Assembly (NCBI GenBank): GCA_900543455.1
Contig: UQRR01000047.1
Location: 1-16,145, forward strand
Direction: 5' to 3'
Origin: an uncultured Dialister sp.
GTDB lineage: Bacteria > Bacillota > Negativicutes > Veillonellales > Dialisteraceae
DNA: 16,145 nt
Shown here one piece after another: positions 1 through 7,311 of the stretch. The notes below the pieces were generated by a model. It made no database searches, was not told the DNA's origin, and saw nothing but the letters and a program-made list of their open reading frames with translations. Numbering within the stretch: the first letter of the stretch is position 1; every line of letters starts with the position of its first letter. The translations under genes and the position numbers were made by a program.

Positions 1-45
1 TGCCGCGCAAGAAAAATGAAACTGCACGGCGGACTGAAGAAATAA
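1..45 (+). CDS. C-terminal end of an upstream gene (partial)
   Basis: Frame 1 is open from the window edge and ends in TAA at 43-45, giving 14 residues that finish in a basic tail (KMKLHGGLKK). The stop sits directly before a strong intrinsic terminator, which is why I read it as the true end of a gene and not a chance frame. The visible piece is too short to identify the protein. Confidence 0.55.
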   Translation, partial: CRARKMKLHGGLKK

Positions 46-46
46 G

Positions 47-79
47 AAAAAGGAATCGCGAAAGCGGTTCCTTTTTTTG
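47..79 (+). terminator. Intrinsic terminator of the upstream gene
   Basis: A 9-bp stem (AGGAATCGC at 51-59, GCGGTTCCT at 64-72, one G-T pair) closes a GAAA tetraloop. It is preceded by A residues and followed by a run of T. It lies 1-2 bases after the TAA at 43-45. Confidence 0.9.
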
Positions 80-344
80 TGGCTAGTAGCTGGTGGCTGG
101 TGACTGGGGACTAGTAGCTAGGGATTAGGATCCCCAAGTGACTGGTAGCTAGTGACTGGTGACTTAAATAGCGCCTTCGGGTATCGCCACTATTTATACT
201 CCGCGGCGCTTTTGATTTTTATGCGCCGCACCACCATTTCTCATTCCTCATTCGAGCCGGCTCCGCCGCCTTCGTTTCTATATGAGGAAATTATCATAGC
301 GCATGCTTGATTATGCCAAATACTCATCCATACATGCGCTCATG
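80..344. repeat. Repeat-filled spacer: heptamer array plus dispersed repeat copy
   Basis: No gene is seen here. Positions about 82-166 are a degenerate tandem array with 7-base steps (units such as AGTAGCT, GGTGACT, GGGGACT, AGGGATT). Positions 175-208 are a copy of a dispersed repeat that recurs inverted at 5126-5158 (30 of 33 bases identical) and partly at 9891-9903. The remainder is GC-rich short palindromic sequence (CGGCGCT, GCGCCGC, GCCGGCTCCGCCGCC) followed by an AT-rich stretch before the gdh promoter. Confidence 0.7.
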
Positions 345-373
345 TTCTCAAAGCGAGCAAAACGTGATATAGT
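345..373 (+). promoter_or_regulatory. Candidate promoter of the glutamate dehydrogenase gene
   Basis: TTCTCA at 345-350 (4 of 6 matches to the -35 consensus) is followed after 17 bases by TATAGT at 368-373 (5 of 6 matches to the -10 consensus). Transcription would begin near 380, so the ATG at 380 would have no leader. This supports translation from the ATG at 458. It was predicted by eye only. Confidence 0.5.
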
Positions 374-392
374 AGAGCTATGGATTTTCATG

Positions 393-430
393 TGCATCTA
401 AGAATGCACGATGCATCTAAGAATGCACGA
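393..430 (+). repeat. Perfect 19-bp tandem duplication in the gdh leader
   Basis: The unit TGCATCTAAGAATGCACGA occurs at 393-411 and again, identically, at 412-430. Each unit can fold as a small hairpin, because TGCAT and ATGCA are reverse complements around a CTAAGA loop. The pair lies in the predicted 5' untranslated region, 28 bases before the start codon at 458. Confidence 0.9.
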
Positions 431-457
431 GGTTCCTATTTCCTTTTGGAGGCAAAA

Positions 458-1714
458 ATGGCAAGCTACAATCCTTATGAAAACATGCTTCATATCCTCG
501 ACAAGGCAGCGAAAGTGCTGGGCTACGAGGAGAGCGACTATGCATTTGTCCGCTATCCGGAGCGCGAGCTCACCGTGAGCATCCCGATCCAGATGGATGA
601 CGGGCATGTCGAAGTCTTCTCCGGCTACCGTGTGCAGCACTCCACTGCACGAGGCGCAGCGAAGGGCGGCATCCGTTTCCATCCTGCATCGGATGAAAAT
701 GAGGTCAAAGCTCTCGCTGCGTGGATGACCATCAAGAATGCCATCGGCAATATCCCTTATGGCGGTGCGAAGGGCGGGATCAAGGTCGACCCGCACAAGC
801 TCTCCGCACGCGAACTCGCCCGTCTGACACGCGGCTATATCAGAAAGATCTATCCCATCATCGGACCGGATCAGGACGTACCGGCGCCGGATGTGAATAC
901 GAATGGCCAGATCATGGCGTGGATCGCCGATGAATACACAGCGCTCTCCGGCAAGTGGGAGCCCGGTGTCGTCACCGGCAAGCCTCTTTCCGTAGGCGGC
1001 TCTCTCGGCAGAAATGAAGCGACGGGCCGCGGCCTGCTCTTTACGCTGGAAACATGGTGCGAAAAGAATCATAAGGACATGAAGGATCTCACCATGGTCG
1101 TACAGGGCTTCGGCAATGTCGGCTCCGTCGGCTCTCTCCTCATGCACAGGAAGGGCGTCAAGATCACCACCATCGGCGATATCAATGGTACGTGGCACAA
1201 GGACAGCGGCCTTGACATCGAAGCGATGTACACCTATGCGAACAGCCATGGCCGCTCGCTCAAAGGCTATACGGAGGAAGGGGCGGTCATGATCCCCGAC
1301 AGCGAACTTTTCGCGCAGGACGTCGATGTCATCTTCGTCGCTGCGATGGAGAACCAGCTGAATGAAAAGACCATGGGCAAGGTGAAAGCCCGTCTCATCC
1401 TGGAAGGGGCGAATGGCCCGACCACGGAGGAAGCCGATGCCTACTTCGAAGAGAAGGGCATCGAGGTCCTCGCAGATGTCATGAGCAATGTCGGCGGCGT
1501 CGTGGGTTCCTATTTCGAATGGGTGCAGAACCGTACCGGCTACTACTGGACGGAAGAAGAGTACAACGAGCGCCTCGCCAAGAAGATGCGCGAAGCCTAT
1601 GAGGATGTGTACGCACTGAAGGAGAAATACCATGTGACCTACCGCCTCGCCTCCTACATGCTCGCCCTCTCCCGCGTCGTAGAAGCGGAGAAGACCAGAG
1701 GATTCTTAGGATAA
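458..1714 (+). CDS. gdhA: Glutamate dehydrogenase
   Basis: This cytoplasmic enzyme interconverts glutamate with 2-oxoglutarate and ammonium using NAD(P). The 418-residue protein has the usual length for the Glu/Leu/Phe/Val dehydrogenase family. Visible motifs are the substrate-binding segment KGGIRFHP, the catalytic-lysine segment GGAKGGIK (residues 102-109), GPDQDVPAPD (136-145) and the Rossmann glycine motif GFGNVG (217-222). An acidic residue follows the second strand (TIGDING), which hints at NAD preference but does not prove it. The ATG at 458 is chosen because TTGGAGG (447-452) precedes it. An in-frame ATG at 380 has no ribosome binding site, coincides with the predicted transcript start and would add 26 non-conserved residues. 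The gene stands alone, with its own promoter and terminator. In an amino-acid fermenter it would serve glutamate catabolism or ammonium assimilation. Confidence 0.96.
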   Translation: MASYNPYENMLHILDKAAKVLGYEESDYAFVRYPERELTVSIPIQMDDGHVEVFSGYRVQHSTARGAAKGGIRFHPASDENEVKALAAWMTIKNAIGNIPYGGAKGGIKVDPHKLSARELARLTRGYIRKIYPIIGPDQDVPAPDVNTNGQIMAWIADEYTALSGKWEPGVVTGKPLSVGGSLGRNEATGRGLLFTLETWCEKNHKDMKDLTMVVQGFGNVGSVGSLLMHRKGVKITTIGDINGTWHKDSGLDIEAMYTYANSHGRSLKGYTEEGAVMIPDSELFAQDVDVIFVAAMENQLNEKTMGKVKARLILEGANGPTTEEADAYFEEKGIEVLADVMSNVGGVVGSYFEWVQNRTGYYWTEEEYNERLAKKMREAYEDVYALKEKYHVTYRLASYMLALSRVVEAEKTRGFLG

Positions 1715-1753
1715 GGGAATCGGGTGCAACGGGTTCCTTTTGGCATACATAAA

Positions 1754-1784
1754 CGCCGTATCACATGGAGTGATACGGCGCTTT
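1754..1784. terminator. Terminator after gdhA
   Basis: An 11-bp perfect stem (CGCCGTATCAC at 1754-1764, GTGATACGGCG at 1770-1780) has a 5-base loop. It is flanked by AAA on the left and CTTT on the right. A weaker hairpin with GGAA...TTCCTTTT at about 1716-1740 lies between it and the gdhA stop, so there may be two terminators in tandem. Bases 1810-1830 after it carry a short heptamer remnant (AGTCCCT, AGTTCCT). Confidence 0.75.
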
Positions 1785-1866
1785 GACGTAATACTCGAAT
1801 TGGTTTGCAGTCCCTAGTTCCTGCTCCCGTGTAAAGAAATTGTAAATTTCCTGCAGAAAAGGATGT

Positions 1867-1886
1867 CTGATTGTGGTAAAATCAGG
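1867..1886 (+). promoter_or_regulatory. Candidate extended -10 promoter of the ABC importer, within an inverted repeat
   Basis: TGG directly precedes TAAAAT (1877-1882), giving a TGn extended -10 with 5 of 6 matches. No good -35 is visible at the expected spacing. The -10 lies inside a dyad (CTGAT at 1867-1871, ATCAG at 1881-1885), so a repressor could bind across it. This is a weak call, made by eye. Confidence 0.35.
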
Positions 1887-1921
1887 GAAGAAACATACTC
1901 ACAGGCAGAGAAGCCAAACCC

Positions 1922-1957
1922 ATCGCCGCGGCCTATGAGCACACGGCGATCTTTTTC
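1922..1957 (+). terminator. Leader hairpin with T-tract just before the binding-protein ribosome binding site (attenuator-like)
   Basis: ATCGCCG (1922-1928) pairs perfectly with CGGCGAT (1944-1950), and CTTTTTCT follows at once. The ribosome binding site AAGGAGG (1961-1967) comes directly after the T-tract. The hairpin would therefore stop transcripts from the promoter near 1877 before they reach the gene, as in a transcription attenuator. The 30-40 bases upstream (about 1888-1921) could form an alternative structure, but I do not recognise a known riboswitch class there. Confidence 0.6.
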
Positions 1958-1973
1958 TGTAAGGAGGAACATG

Positions 1974-3137
1974 ATGAAAGCTTGGAAGAAAGGCTTGATC
2001 GCAGCAGCGGCTCTCGGGCTGTCTTTAGCTATGCTGACCGGTTGCGGCAGTGATAAGAAGGACGCAGGCAGCACGGCAGCGAAGCCCGGCGCACAGATCG
2101 TCCAGGTGAAGAGCGAGAAGGAAGCCGATCTCATCGAAGCAGCGAAGAAGGAAGGCGTGGTGAAGGTTTACTCCATCACCAGCCGCGTATCCAAGGCAGG
2201 GGCTGCATTTGAAAAGAAATACGGGATCAAGGTGGAAGCCAGCAACATGAAAGACTTCGAGCTGATTGACAAGATTTCCACCGAAGCAAAAGCGAATGCG
2301 AATGGCGCAGATATGGTCATCGCGCAGGACTCCGGCCGTGTATACGGAGAGCTCATCGCGCAGGGTTATCTCCAGAACTACATTCCGGCCGACCTCAAAG
2401 ACAAGATCCCGGCGGAGAACCAGACACCGCTCGTCTTCGCCTATATGAACAAAGTCCTGGTCTACAACAACGAAAATGGAAAAGCGGCTCCGATCACGAA
2501 TATCTGGCAGCTCACTGAACCGTCCATGAAGGGCAAATTCTTCTTCAAGAGTCCGATGCAGGAAGGCATCAATGCGAATTTCCTCACCATGCTGACGAAG
2601 CCGGAAGTGGCGGATCAGCTGGCAAAATCCTATGAAGAGCAGTACAAGAAGAAACTGGAGCTCACCACGCCGAATGCAGGCTACGAATGGATCAAGATGG
2701 CCTTCTCGAATGGTCTTATCATGGGTTCCTCCGATACGTCCATGACGGAATCCATCGGCGTCAAAGGGCAGGATATGAATGGCGTCGGTCTTCTCAACTA
2801 CTCGAAGCTCCGCTACGCGGAAAAGAAGAACCTCGCAGCAGCAGCAGCGGATAATGTGGTGCCGTTCTGTGGCTTCTACTATCCGGAATACGTGCTGCTT
2901 GTGAAGGATGCCAAGCACCCGGCAGCGGCGAAACTCTTCACCCAGTTCCTTTTGACCGAGGAAGGCTTCCAGAGCTGGTCGCATGATATGGGGACCTACT
3001 CCGGCAATACTTCGATCCCGGTCGCTAAGGGTGACAAGCCGCTCGCTGAATGGAAGAAGATCATGGTCGGCGATGATCCGCAGTACATCTTCGAACATCG
3101 CGCTGAGGTCGAAGAATTCCTGAGCAAACTGATGTAG
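1974..3137 (+). CDS. ABC importer substrate-binding lipoprotein (iron(III)/polyamine/phosphonate type)
   Basis: This 387-residue type II binding protein would capture the ligand outside the membrane and deliver it to the permease encoded next. The N-terminus has two early lysines, a hydrophobic stretch and the lipobox LTGC, with the acylated cysteine at residue 24. The mature part has the family pattern: EADLIEAAKKEGVVKVYS at the start, a middle YxNKVLVYN segment, and a C-terminal YPEYVLLVKDAKHPAAAKLF followed by FLLTEEGFQ. AAGGAGG (1961-1967) fits the ATG at 1974 (6-base gap) better than the ATG at 1971. A strong hairpin follows the gene, which would raise its level relative to the permease. 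GFYYPEY has adjacent tyrosines, as in some ferric-binding proteins, but the ligand cannot be fixed from the sequence. Confidence 0.85.
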   Translation: MKAWKKGLIAAAALGLSLAMLTGCGSDKKDAGSTAAKPGAQIVQVKSEKEADLIEAAKKEGVVKVYSITSRVSKAGAAFEKKYGIKVEASNMKDFELIDKISTEAKANANGADMVIAQDSGRVYGELIAQGYLQNYIPADLKDKIPAENQTPLVFAYMNKVLVYNNENGKAAPITNIWQLTEPSMKGKFFFKSPMQEGINANFLTMLTKPEVADQLAKSYEEQYKKKLELTTPNAGYEWIKMAFSNGLIMGSSDTSMTESIGVKGQDMNGVGLLNYSKLRYAEKKNLAAAAADNVVPFCGFYYPEYVLLVKDAKHPAAAKLFTQFLLTEEGFQSWSHDMGTYSGNTSIPVAKGDKPLAEWKKIMVGDDPQYIFEHRAEVEEFLSKLM

Positions 3138-3145
3138 CTTTTTAC

Positions 3146-3186
3146 AATCAGCAGACGGCAGCGTGCTGTCTGCTGATTTGCTTTTT
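3146..3186 (+). terminator. Hairpin terminator between binding protein and permease
   Basis: AATCAGCAGAC (3146-3156) pairs perfectly with GTCTGCTGATT (3168-3178), and TGCTTTTT follows. It lies inside what is otherwise an operon, so it probably ends many transcripts after the binding protein and lets a fraction read through to the permease. Confidence 0.75.
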
Positions 3187-3290
3187 GGGGAGGCAGGGGT
3201 CGTCTATGGGGCGCATCATCCCTTGATTGTGGATGAGATTCTGCGATTGAATCGGCGTTTCCTAAATTCCTAGCCACTCCCTATAACTAT
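3187..3290. repeat. Spacer with a solo copy of a dispersed repeat
   Basis: Positions 3238-3268 (ATTCTGCGATTGAATCGG and on to CCTAAAT) match one arm of the inverted-repeat element at 14224-14394. A short 7-base-periodic remnant (CCTAGCC, ACTCCCT) follows at 3269-3283. No gene is seen in this gap. Confidence 0.6.
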
Positions 3291-3308
3291 CAACCAAGGA
3301 AACATGTT

Positions 3309-5099
3309 ATGACTTTTTCTATGAAACTGCGGATGTTTTTCCGCAAACCGTACAACGTCATCCTGGTGCTGCTGTTTGCAGCGCTGATCCTTTTGACGTT
3401 TCTGCCGCTGCTCTCCATCGTGCTCGACACGGTGACGGTGCACTCCTCGGAAGTGATGCGTATCCGCGGCTCGCATGCCGGGGATTTCACGGACTATCAC
3501 TGGACGAAAGTGCTTCTGGACGGCACGACGAGCATGAGCATTTTCTACAAACCGCTCTGGAATACCGTGCTCATCTCGCTTTCGACCTGCGCAATCGCCA
3601 TTTTCTTCGGCGGCGGCATGGCATGGCTCATCACGCGGACAGATATCAAGTATAAGCCCTTCCTCTCGGCGCTCTTCGTCGTGCCTTACATCATGCCATC
3701 GTGGACGCTGGCGCTCGCGTGGCTGAACTTTTTCAGAAATTCTCTCGTGGGTGGTGTGCCTGGGCTCTTTACGGTTTTGACCGGTATCCCGACACCGAAC
3801 TGGTTCGCCTATGGCTTTTTCCCGATTTCCATTGTGCAGGGCCTCCACTATGCGCCCTTCGCCTACATCCTGATCGGCGGCATCCTGAAACACATGGATG
3901 CGAGCCTCGAAGAAGCGGCGCAGCTCCTGCACGCATCCCGCTGGCAGATCATGAAACGCATCACGCTTCCGATGGTGAAGCCGGCGCTGCTCTCGACCTT
4001 CCTGCTGGCCTTTTCCAGCTCGATGAGTGCTTTCGCGGTGCCCGCCTTCCTGGGAGCGCCCGTGCGCTACCACGTGCTGACGACGCAGCTCTATCGCACA
4101 CTGCAGGGGCTGAATCCTGGCTATGGCTATGTGATGGCGCTGATTCTCATCCTGATCGGTGTCGCTATCATGATGGTGAACCAGAAAGTGTTGAGTGGAA
4201 GGAAATCCTATACCACCATCACCGGCAAGAGCGCCAATGTCTCGCTCATCCCGCTTCGCGGTCTGCGCCTGCCGATTTCTCTCCTGCTTGCCCTTCTCCT
4301 CGTGTGCGTGACTGTCGTCCCGCTCATCACCTTTGCGGTAGAGTCTTTCATCGTTGAGCCTGGGAATTATTCGCTGAGCAACTTCAGCACTGTCTTTTGG
4401 ATCGGAGACGGAGCGACTGACATCGCAAATGGCGAGCCGGGTATCCTGAAGAATCACAGCATTTACAATGGCCTTCTGAACAGCTTCCTGCTGTCCGTCG
4501 TTTGTGCATTCCTGACAGGAACCATCGGGCTTCTTGCGGGCTATGCTATTGTACGGAAGAAAGGCAGCTGGCTCTCGGCGGCTGTGAATCATCTGACCTT
4601 CTTCCCGTACCTTATCCCGAGCATGGCTTTTGGTGCGATTTACCTTTCCATGTTCAGCACCCGCCACGGCCCGATTCCGGCGCTGTATGGCACCTTCGCG
4701 ATCCTCGCTCTCATCGGTACGGTGAAATACCTGCCCTTCGCGTCCCGGGCGGGCGTGAATTCTATGCTGCAGCTCGGAAATGAAATCGAAGAAGCCGGTA
4801 TCATCATGGGAATCAGCTGGTGGAAACGCATGATCCGCATTATCATCCCGATCCAGAAGACCAGCATCCTCTCCGGCTATCTCCTGCCCTATATTTCCTG
4901 CATGCGAGAACTTTCGCTCTTCATCCTGCTGATTTCCCCATCGACTGCTGTCCTGACGACCATGCTCTTCCAGTATAACGAAAAAGGCTGGAATCAGTAC
5001 GCGAATGCGATCAACCTCCTGATCGTCCTCGTCGTCCTTCTCTCGAACTGGGTCATTAACAAACTCACCGGCGCCTCGATCGATAAGGGGATCGGATGA
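3309..5099 (+). CDS. ABC importer permease, two membrane domains fused in one chain
   Basis: This 596-residue inner-membrane protein has two tandem permease halves, each about 6 membrane segments. Each half carries the EAA loop that contacts the ATPase: EEAAQLLHASRWQIMKRITLP from about residue 200, and EEAGIIMGISWWKRMIRIIIP from about residue 492. The length and the internal duplication fit the FbpB/AfuB-like or PhnU-like fused permeases; in other families the halves are separate genes. AAGGA (3296-3300) precedes the ATG by 8 bases. An ATG at 3304 hits a stop immediately. Its partners are the binding protein upstream and the ATPase downstream, in the same direction. The spacers on either side (171 and 138 bases) contain dispersed repeats, unusual inside an operon. 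Confidence 0.9.
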   Translation: MTFSMKLRMFFRKPYNVILVLLFAALILLTFLPLLSIVLDTVTVHSSEVMRIRGSHAGDFTDYHWTKVLLDGTTSMSIFYKPLWNTVLISLSTCAIAIFFGGGMAWLITRTDIKYKPFLSALFVVPYIMPSWTLALAWLNFFRNSLVGGVPGLFTVLTGIPTPNWFAYGFFPISIVQGLHYAPFAYILIGGILKHMDASLEEAAQLLHASRWQIMKRITLPMVKPALLSTFLLAFSSSMSAFAVPAFLGAPVRYHVLTTQLYRTLQGLNPGYGYVMALILILIGVAIMMVNQKVLSGRKSYTTITGKSANVSLIPLRGLRLPISLLLALLLVCVTVVPLITFAVESFIVEPGNYSLSNFSTVFWIGDGATDIANGEPGILKNHSIYNGLLNSFLLSVVCAFLTGTIGLLAGYAIVRKKGSWLSAAVNHLTFFPYLIPSMAFGAIYLSMFSTRHGPIPALYGTFAILALIGTVKYLPFASRAGVNSMLQLGNEIEEAGIIMGISWWKRMIRIIIPIQKTSILSGYLLPYISCMRELSLFILLISPSTAVLTTMLFQYNEKGWNQYANAINLLIVLVVLLSNWVINKLTGASIDKGIG

Positions 5100-5125
5100 A
5101 TCGATGAGGAAGGTTGGTAGCGGCT

Positions 5126-5158
5126 TCGCTGCGGAGTATAGATAGTGGCGATGCCCGA
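5126..5158 (-). repeat. Inverted copy of the dispersed 33-base repeat
   Basis: The reverse complement of this stretch matches 175-207 at 30 of 33 positions. The shared core is TTCGGGYATCGCCACTAT followed by a segment ending in ACTCCGC. It sits in the gap between the permease and ATPase genes. A shorter match (13 bases) lies at 9891-9903. Confidence 0.8.
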
Positions 5159-5237
5159 AAATGATATATAATCAGCGCTCCCTTACGTCACGGAGCGCGA
5201 GTCGCACATTCACTAACAAATCACATGAGGTACTTCT

Positions 5238-6350
5238 ATGCCTGAAATTATATTAAAAGATATCACAAAAATGTACGGATCTTCCGCTGCGGTGGACCAT
5301 CTGAATCTGTCCATCGATGACCGTGCGTTTATCACACTACTTGGACCATCCGGCTGCGGAAAGACGACCACGCTCCGCATGATCGCGGGTCTCGAGACGC
5401 CGACGAGTGGCGAAATTTCCATTGATGGAAGAGTGGTCTTCTCATCAGAGAAAGGGATCAATGTCGCACCGGAAAAGCGCGGCGTCGGTTTCCTTTTTCA
5501 GAACTACGCCCTCTGGCCGCACATGACAGTGTATCAGAATATCACCTTTGGTCTGGAAAATCTGAAGTGGGATAAGTCGAAAATCAAAGCTCGAGCGGAT
5601 GAGCTGATGGATATGTTGAAAATCAAGGAATACAGCGACCGCTACCCAGCTGAGCTATCTGGCGGGCAGCAGCAGCGCGTCGCCATCGCACGCACGCTTT
5701 CGACCGGTCCGCGCATCCTCCTCATGGATGAACCGCTCTCGAATCTGGATGCGAAGCTCCGTATGGAGATGCGCTCCGAGCTGAAGCGCCTTCATATGGA
5801 AACAGACTCGACCTTCGTCTATGTCACCCATGACCAGCTCGAAGCGATGACGCTTGCGACGAAGATTTCCCTCATGAAGAAGGGCGTCCTTCAGCAGTAC
5901 GCGCCGCCGCTTACCATTTATAAAGAGCCGGCCAATGCGTTCGTTGCAGACTTTATTGGAAATCCGAATATCAACCTCGTACCCGTCAACGTGCGCGAGG
6001 CAGGAGAGAAAGAGCTCGTGCTCGCGCTGGGCGCACACACCCTGACTTTCGCGGCGCGTGAGGCTGTCCAGACGAAAACAGGAGATAAGCTGCTCCTAGG
6101 CATCCGACCTGAGCATGTCACCATCGATCCGTCGGGCACTATTGAGGCGAAAGTCTACTCTGCCCTTCCGAGCGGTATGGAAACCGTTGTGAAGCTGGAT
6201 GTGGGCGGCTTCCTTTTGACCTCCGTCGTCTTTGGCGATGTGGATTTCCAGATGAATCAGAGGGTGAAGATCCGGATTTCTTCTGATAGGAATCATCTCT
6301 TTGCCAATGATGAAGAAGGAATGCGTCTGGCGAGCGGGACAGTGAAATAG
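5238..6350 (+). CDS. ABC importer ATPase (iron(III)/polyamine/phosphonate type)
   Basis: This 370-residue cytoplasmic ATPase drives the importer encoded by the two preceding genes. Walker A is GPSGCGKTT (36-44), the Q-loop is LFQNYALWPHMTV (from 86), the signature is LSGGQQQR (140-147), Walker B is ILLMDE (160-165) followed by the D-loop LSNLD, and the switch histidine is in YVTHDQ. After the nucleotide-binding domain, about 130 residues form a TOBE-type regulatory domain (RPEHVTI near residue 292). This domain order is typical of the FbpC/PotA/MalK group. TGAGG (5226-5230) lies 7 bases before the ATG. The start codon is 138 bases after the permease stop, with a dispersed repeat between them. 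The ligand is not determined by the ATPase. Confidence 0.92.
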   Translation: MPEIILKDITKMYGSSAAVDHLNLSIDDRAFITLLGPSGCGKTTTLRMIAGLETPTSGEISIDGRVVFSSEKGINVAPEKRGVGFLFQNYALWPHMTVYQNITFGLENLKWDKSKIKARADELMDMLKIKEYSDRYPAELSGGQQQRVAIARTLSTGPRILLMDEPLSNLDAKLRMEMRSELKRLHMETDSTFVYVTHDQLEAMTLATKISLMKKGVLQQYAPPLTIYKEPANAFVADFIGNPNINLVPVNVREAGEKELVLALGAHTLTFAAREAVQTKTGDKLLLGIRPEHVTIDPSGTIEAKVYSALPSGMETVVKLDVGGFLLTSVVFGDVDFQMNQRVKIRISSDRNHLFANDEEGMRLASGTVK

Positions 6351-6394
6351 CGAAAAGATAAGGATTCATACTTCTCACTAAGTCCCAAAGTTGA

Positions 6395-6450
6395 CAAATT
6401 GCAATACTAGTCCCCAGTCACTAGTCACCAGTTACTAGTCCCCAGCCCAT
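6395..6450. repeat. Heptamer array between convergent genes
   Basis: From about 6405 the sequence runs in 7-base steps (ACTAGTC, CCCAGTC, ACTAGTC, ACCAGTT, ACTAGTC, CCCAGCC). No coding potential is seen. Confidence 0.8.
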
Positions 6451-6456
6451 CAATCA

Positions 6457-6486
6457 AAAACCGCCAGCCGAAAGGCTGGCGGTTTT
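6457..6486. terminator. Bidirectional terminator shared by the two convergent ABC operons
   Basis: AAAACCGCCAGCC (6457-6469) pairs perfectly with GGCTGGCGGTTTT (6474-6486) around a GAAA loop. A and T runs on both flanks let it work for the + strand ATPase gene and for the - strand ATPase gene ending at 6499. Confidence 0.93.
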
Positions 6487-6498
6487 ATGATGCAGAGA

Positions 6499-7311
6499 TT
6501 AGTTGAAGAGCTCGTCAGGAAGGACCTTGTTCTTTCCTTCTTCGATGGTGAAGACGGAAGCAAGGAGCTTCTTGGAGTATGGATCCTTCGCTTCTCTGAG
6601 GTCATGGATCTTTTCTACGACCTTGCCATGCTGCATGATGACGATGTTGTCGCAGAAGCTGTTTGCGAGAGCAAGGTCATGGCAGATGAACATGTAGGCC
6701 ACGTGGGTCTCTTTCTGCAGACGATTCAGCAGATCGAGGACTGTCTTCTGGACGGATACGTCGAGAGCAGAGGTGGCTTCGTCGCAGACGATGATCTCCG
6801 GCTCAAGGACCAGAGCACGTGCGATAGCGATACGCTGGCGCTGGCCGCCGGACATGTTGTTCGGATAGCGATCGGCGAAATCTTCGGGAAGATCGACCAG
6901 ACGAAGCATTTCCTTCGCCTTGGCTTCGACATCCTTTTTATCGATCATGCCGAAGTTTTCGAGCGGTTCACAGATGATCTCCTTGACGCGCTGCTTCGGA
7001 TTGAAAGCGGTGGAGGGGTCCTGAAAGACCATCTGGATGGATTTGCGGTGCTGGCGGAGGGCTTCGCCTTTGAGATCTGTGATGTCTTTGCCGTGGAAAA
7101 TGATTTTCCCGCTGGTCATGGGGTAAAGACGGGTCAGCATCTTGGCAAGGGTGGACTTGCCGGAGCCGGATTCCCCGACGATACCGACGGTCTCACCCTT
7201 GTGGATGGTGACATTGACGTTTTCAGCGGCATGGAGCTTCTTACCGTCACCGAGGTCGAAGACCTTGCAGATATCGACCATCTGGAGGATTTCTTCTCCG
7301 TAGTTTTTCAT
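6499..7311 (-). CDS. Peptide/nickel-class ABC importer ATPase, second subunit (DppF/NikE-like)
   Basis: This 270-residue cytoplasmic ATPase is the last gene of the - strand importer operon. Walker A is GESGSGKST (46-54), the Q-loop is FQDPSTAFNP (97-106), a hallmark of the OppF/DppF/NikE group, the signature is MSGGQRQR (153-160), Walker B is IIVCDE (173-178) and the switch histidine is in FICHDLA. It ends shortly after the core fold and lacks the cysteine-rich C-terminal extension of longer OppD/OppF proteins, so it is NikE-sized. The start overlaps the stop of the preceding ATPase gene (ATGA at 7308-7311), with GGGAGG 9 bases upstream. This indicates translational coupling and a heterodimeric ATPase pair. 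Confidence 0.93.
   Translation of the reverse strand: MKNYGEEILQMVDICKVFDLGDGKKLHAAENVNVTIHKGETVGIVGESGSGKSTLAKMLTRLYPMTSGKIIFHGKDITDLKGEALRQHRKSIQMVFQDPSTAFNPKQRVKEIICEPLENFGMIDKKDVEAKAKEMLRLVDLPEDFADRYPNNMSGGQRQRIAIARALVLEPEIIVCDEATSALDVSVQKTVLDLLNRLQKETHVAYMFICHDLALANSFCDNIVIMQHGKVVEKIHDLREAKDPYSKKLLASVFTIEEGKNKVLPDELFN

Noticed and set aside
398..1633. Long open frame opposite glutamate dehydrogenase (411 residues)
   Set aside because: It is fully antisense to a well-supported enzyme gene, has no recognisable family and no ribosome binding site. It arises from codon bias of the sense gene.
1888..1957. Leader of the first ABC operon considered as a TPP, cobalamin or preQ1 riboswitch
   Set aside because: It is too short, and the conserved blocks of those classes are not present. 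Only the terminator hairpin is supported.
3270..4667. 465-residue - strand open frame opposite the fused permease
   Set aside because: It is a charged, low-complexity translation typical of an antisense shadow of a membrane protein gene; the sense strand has clear EAA motifs.
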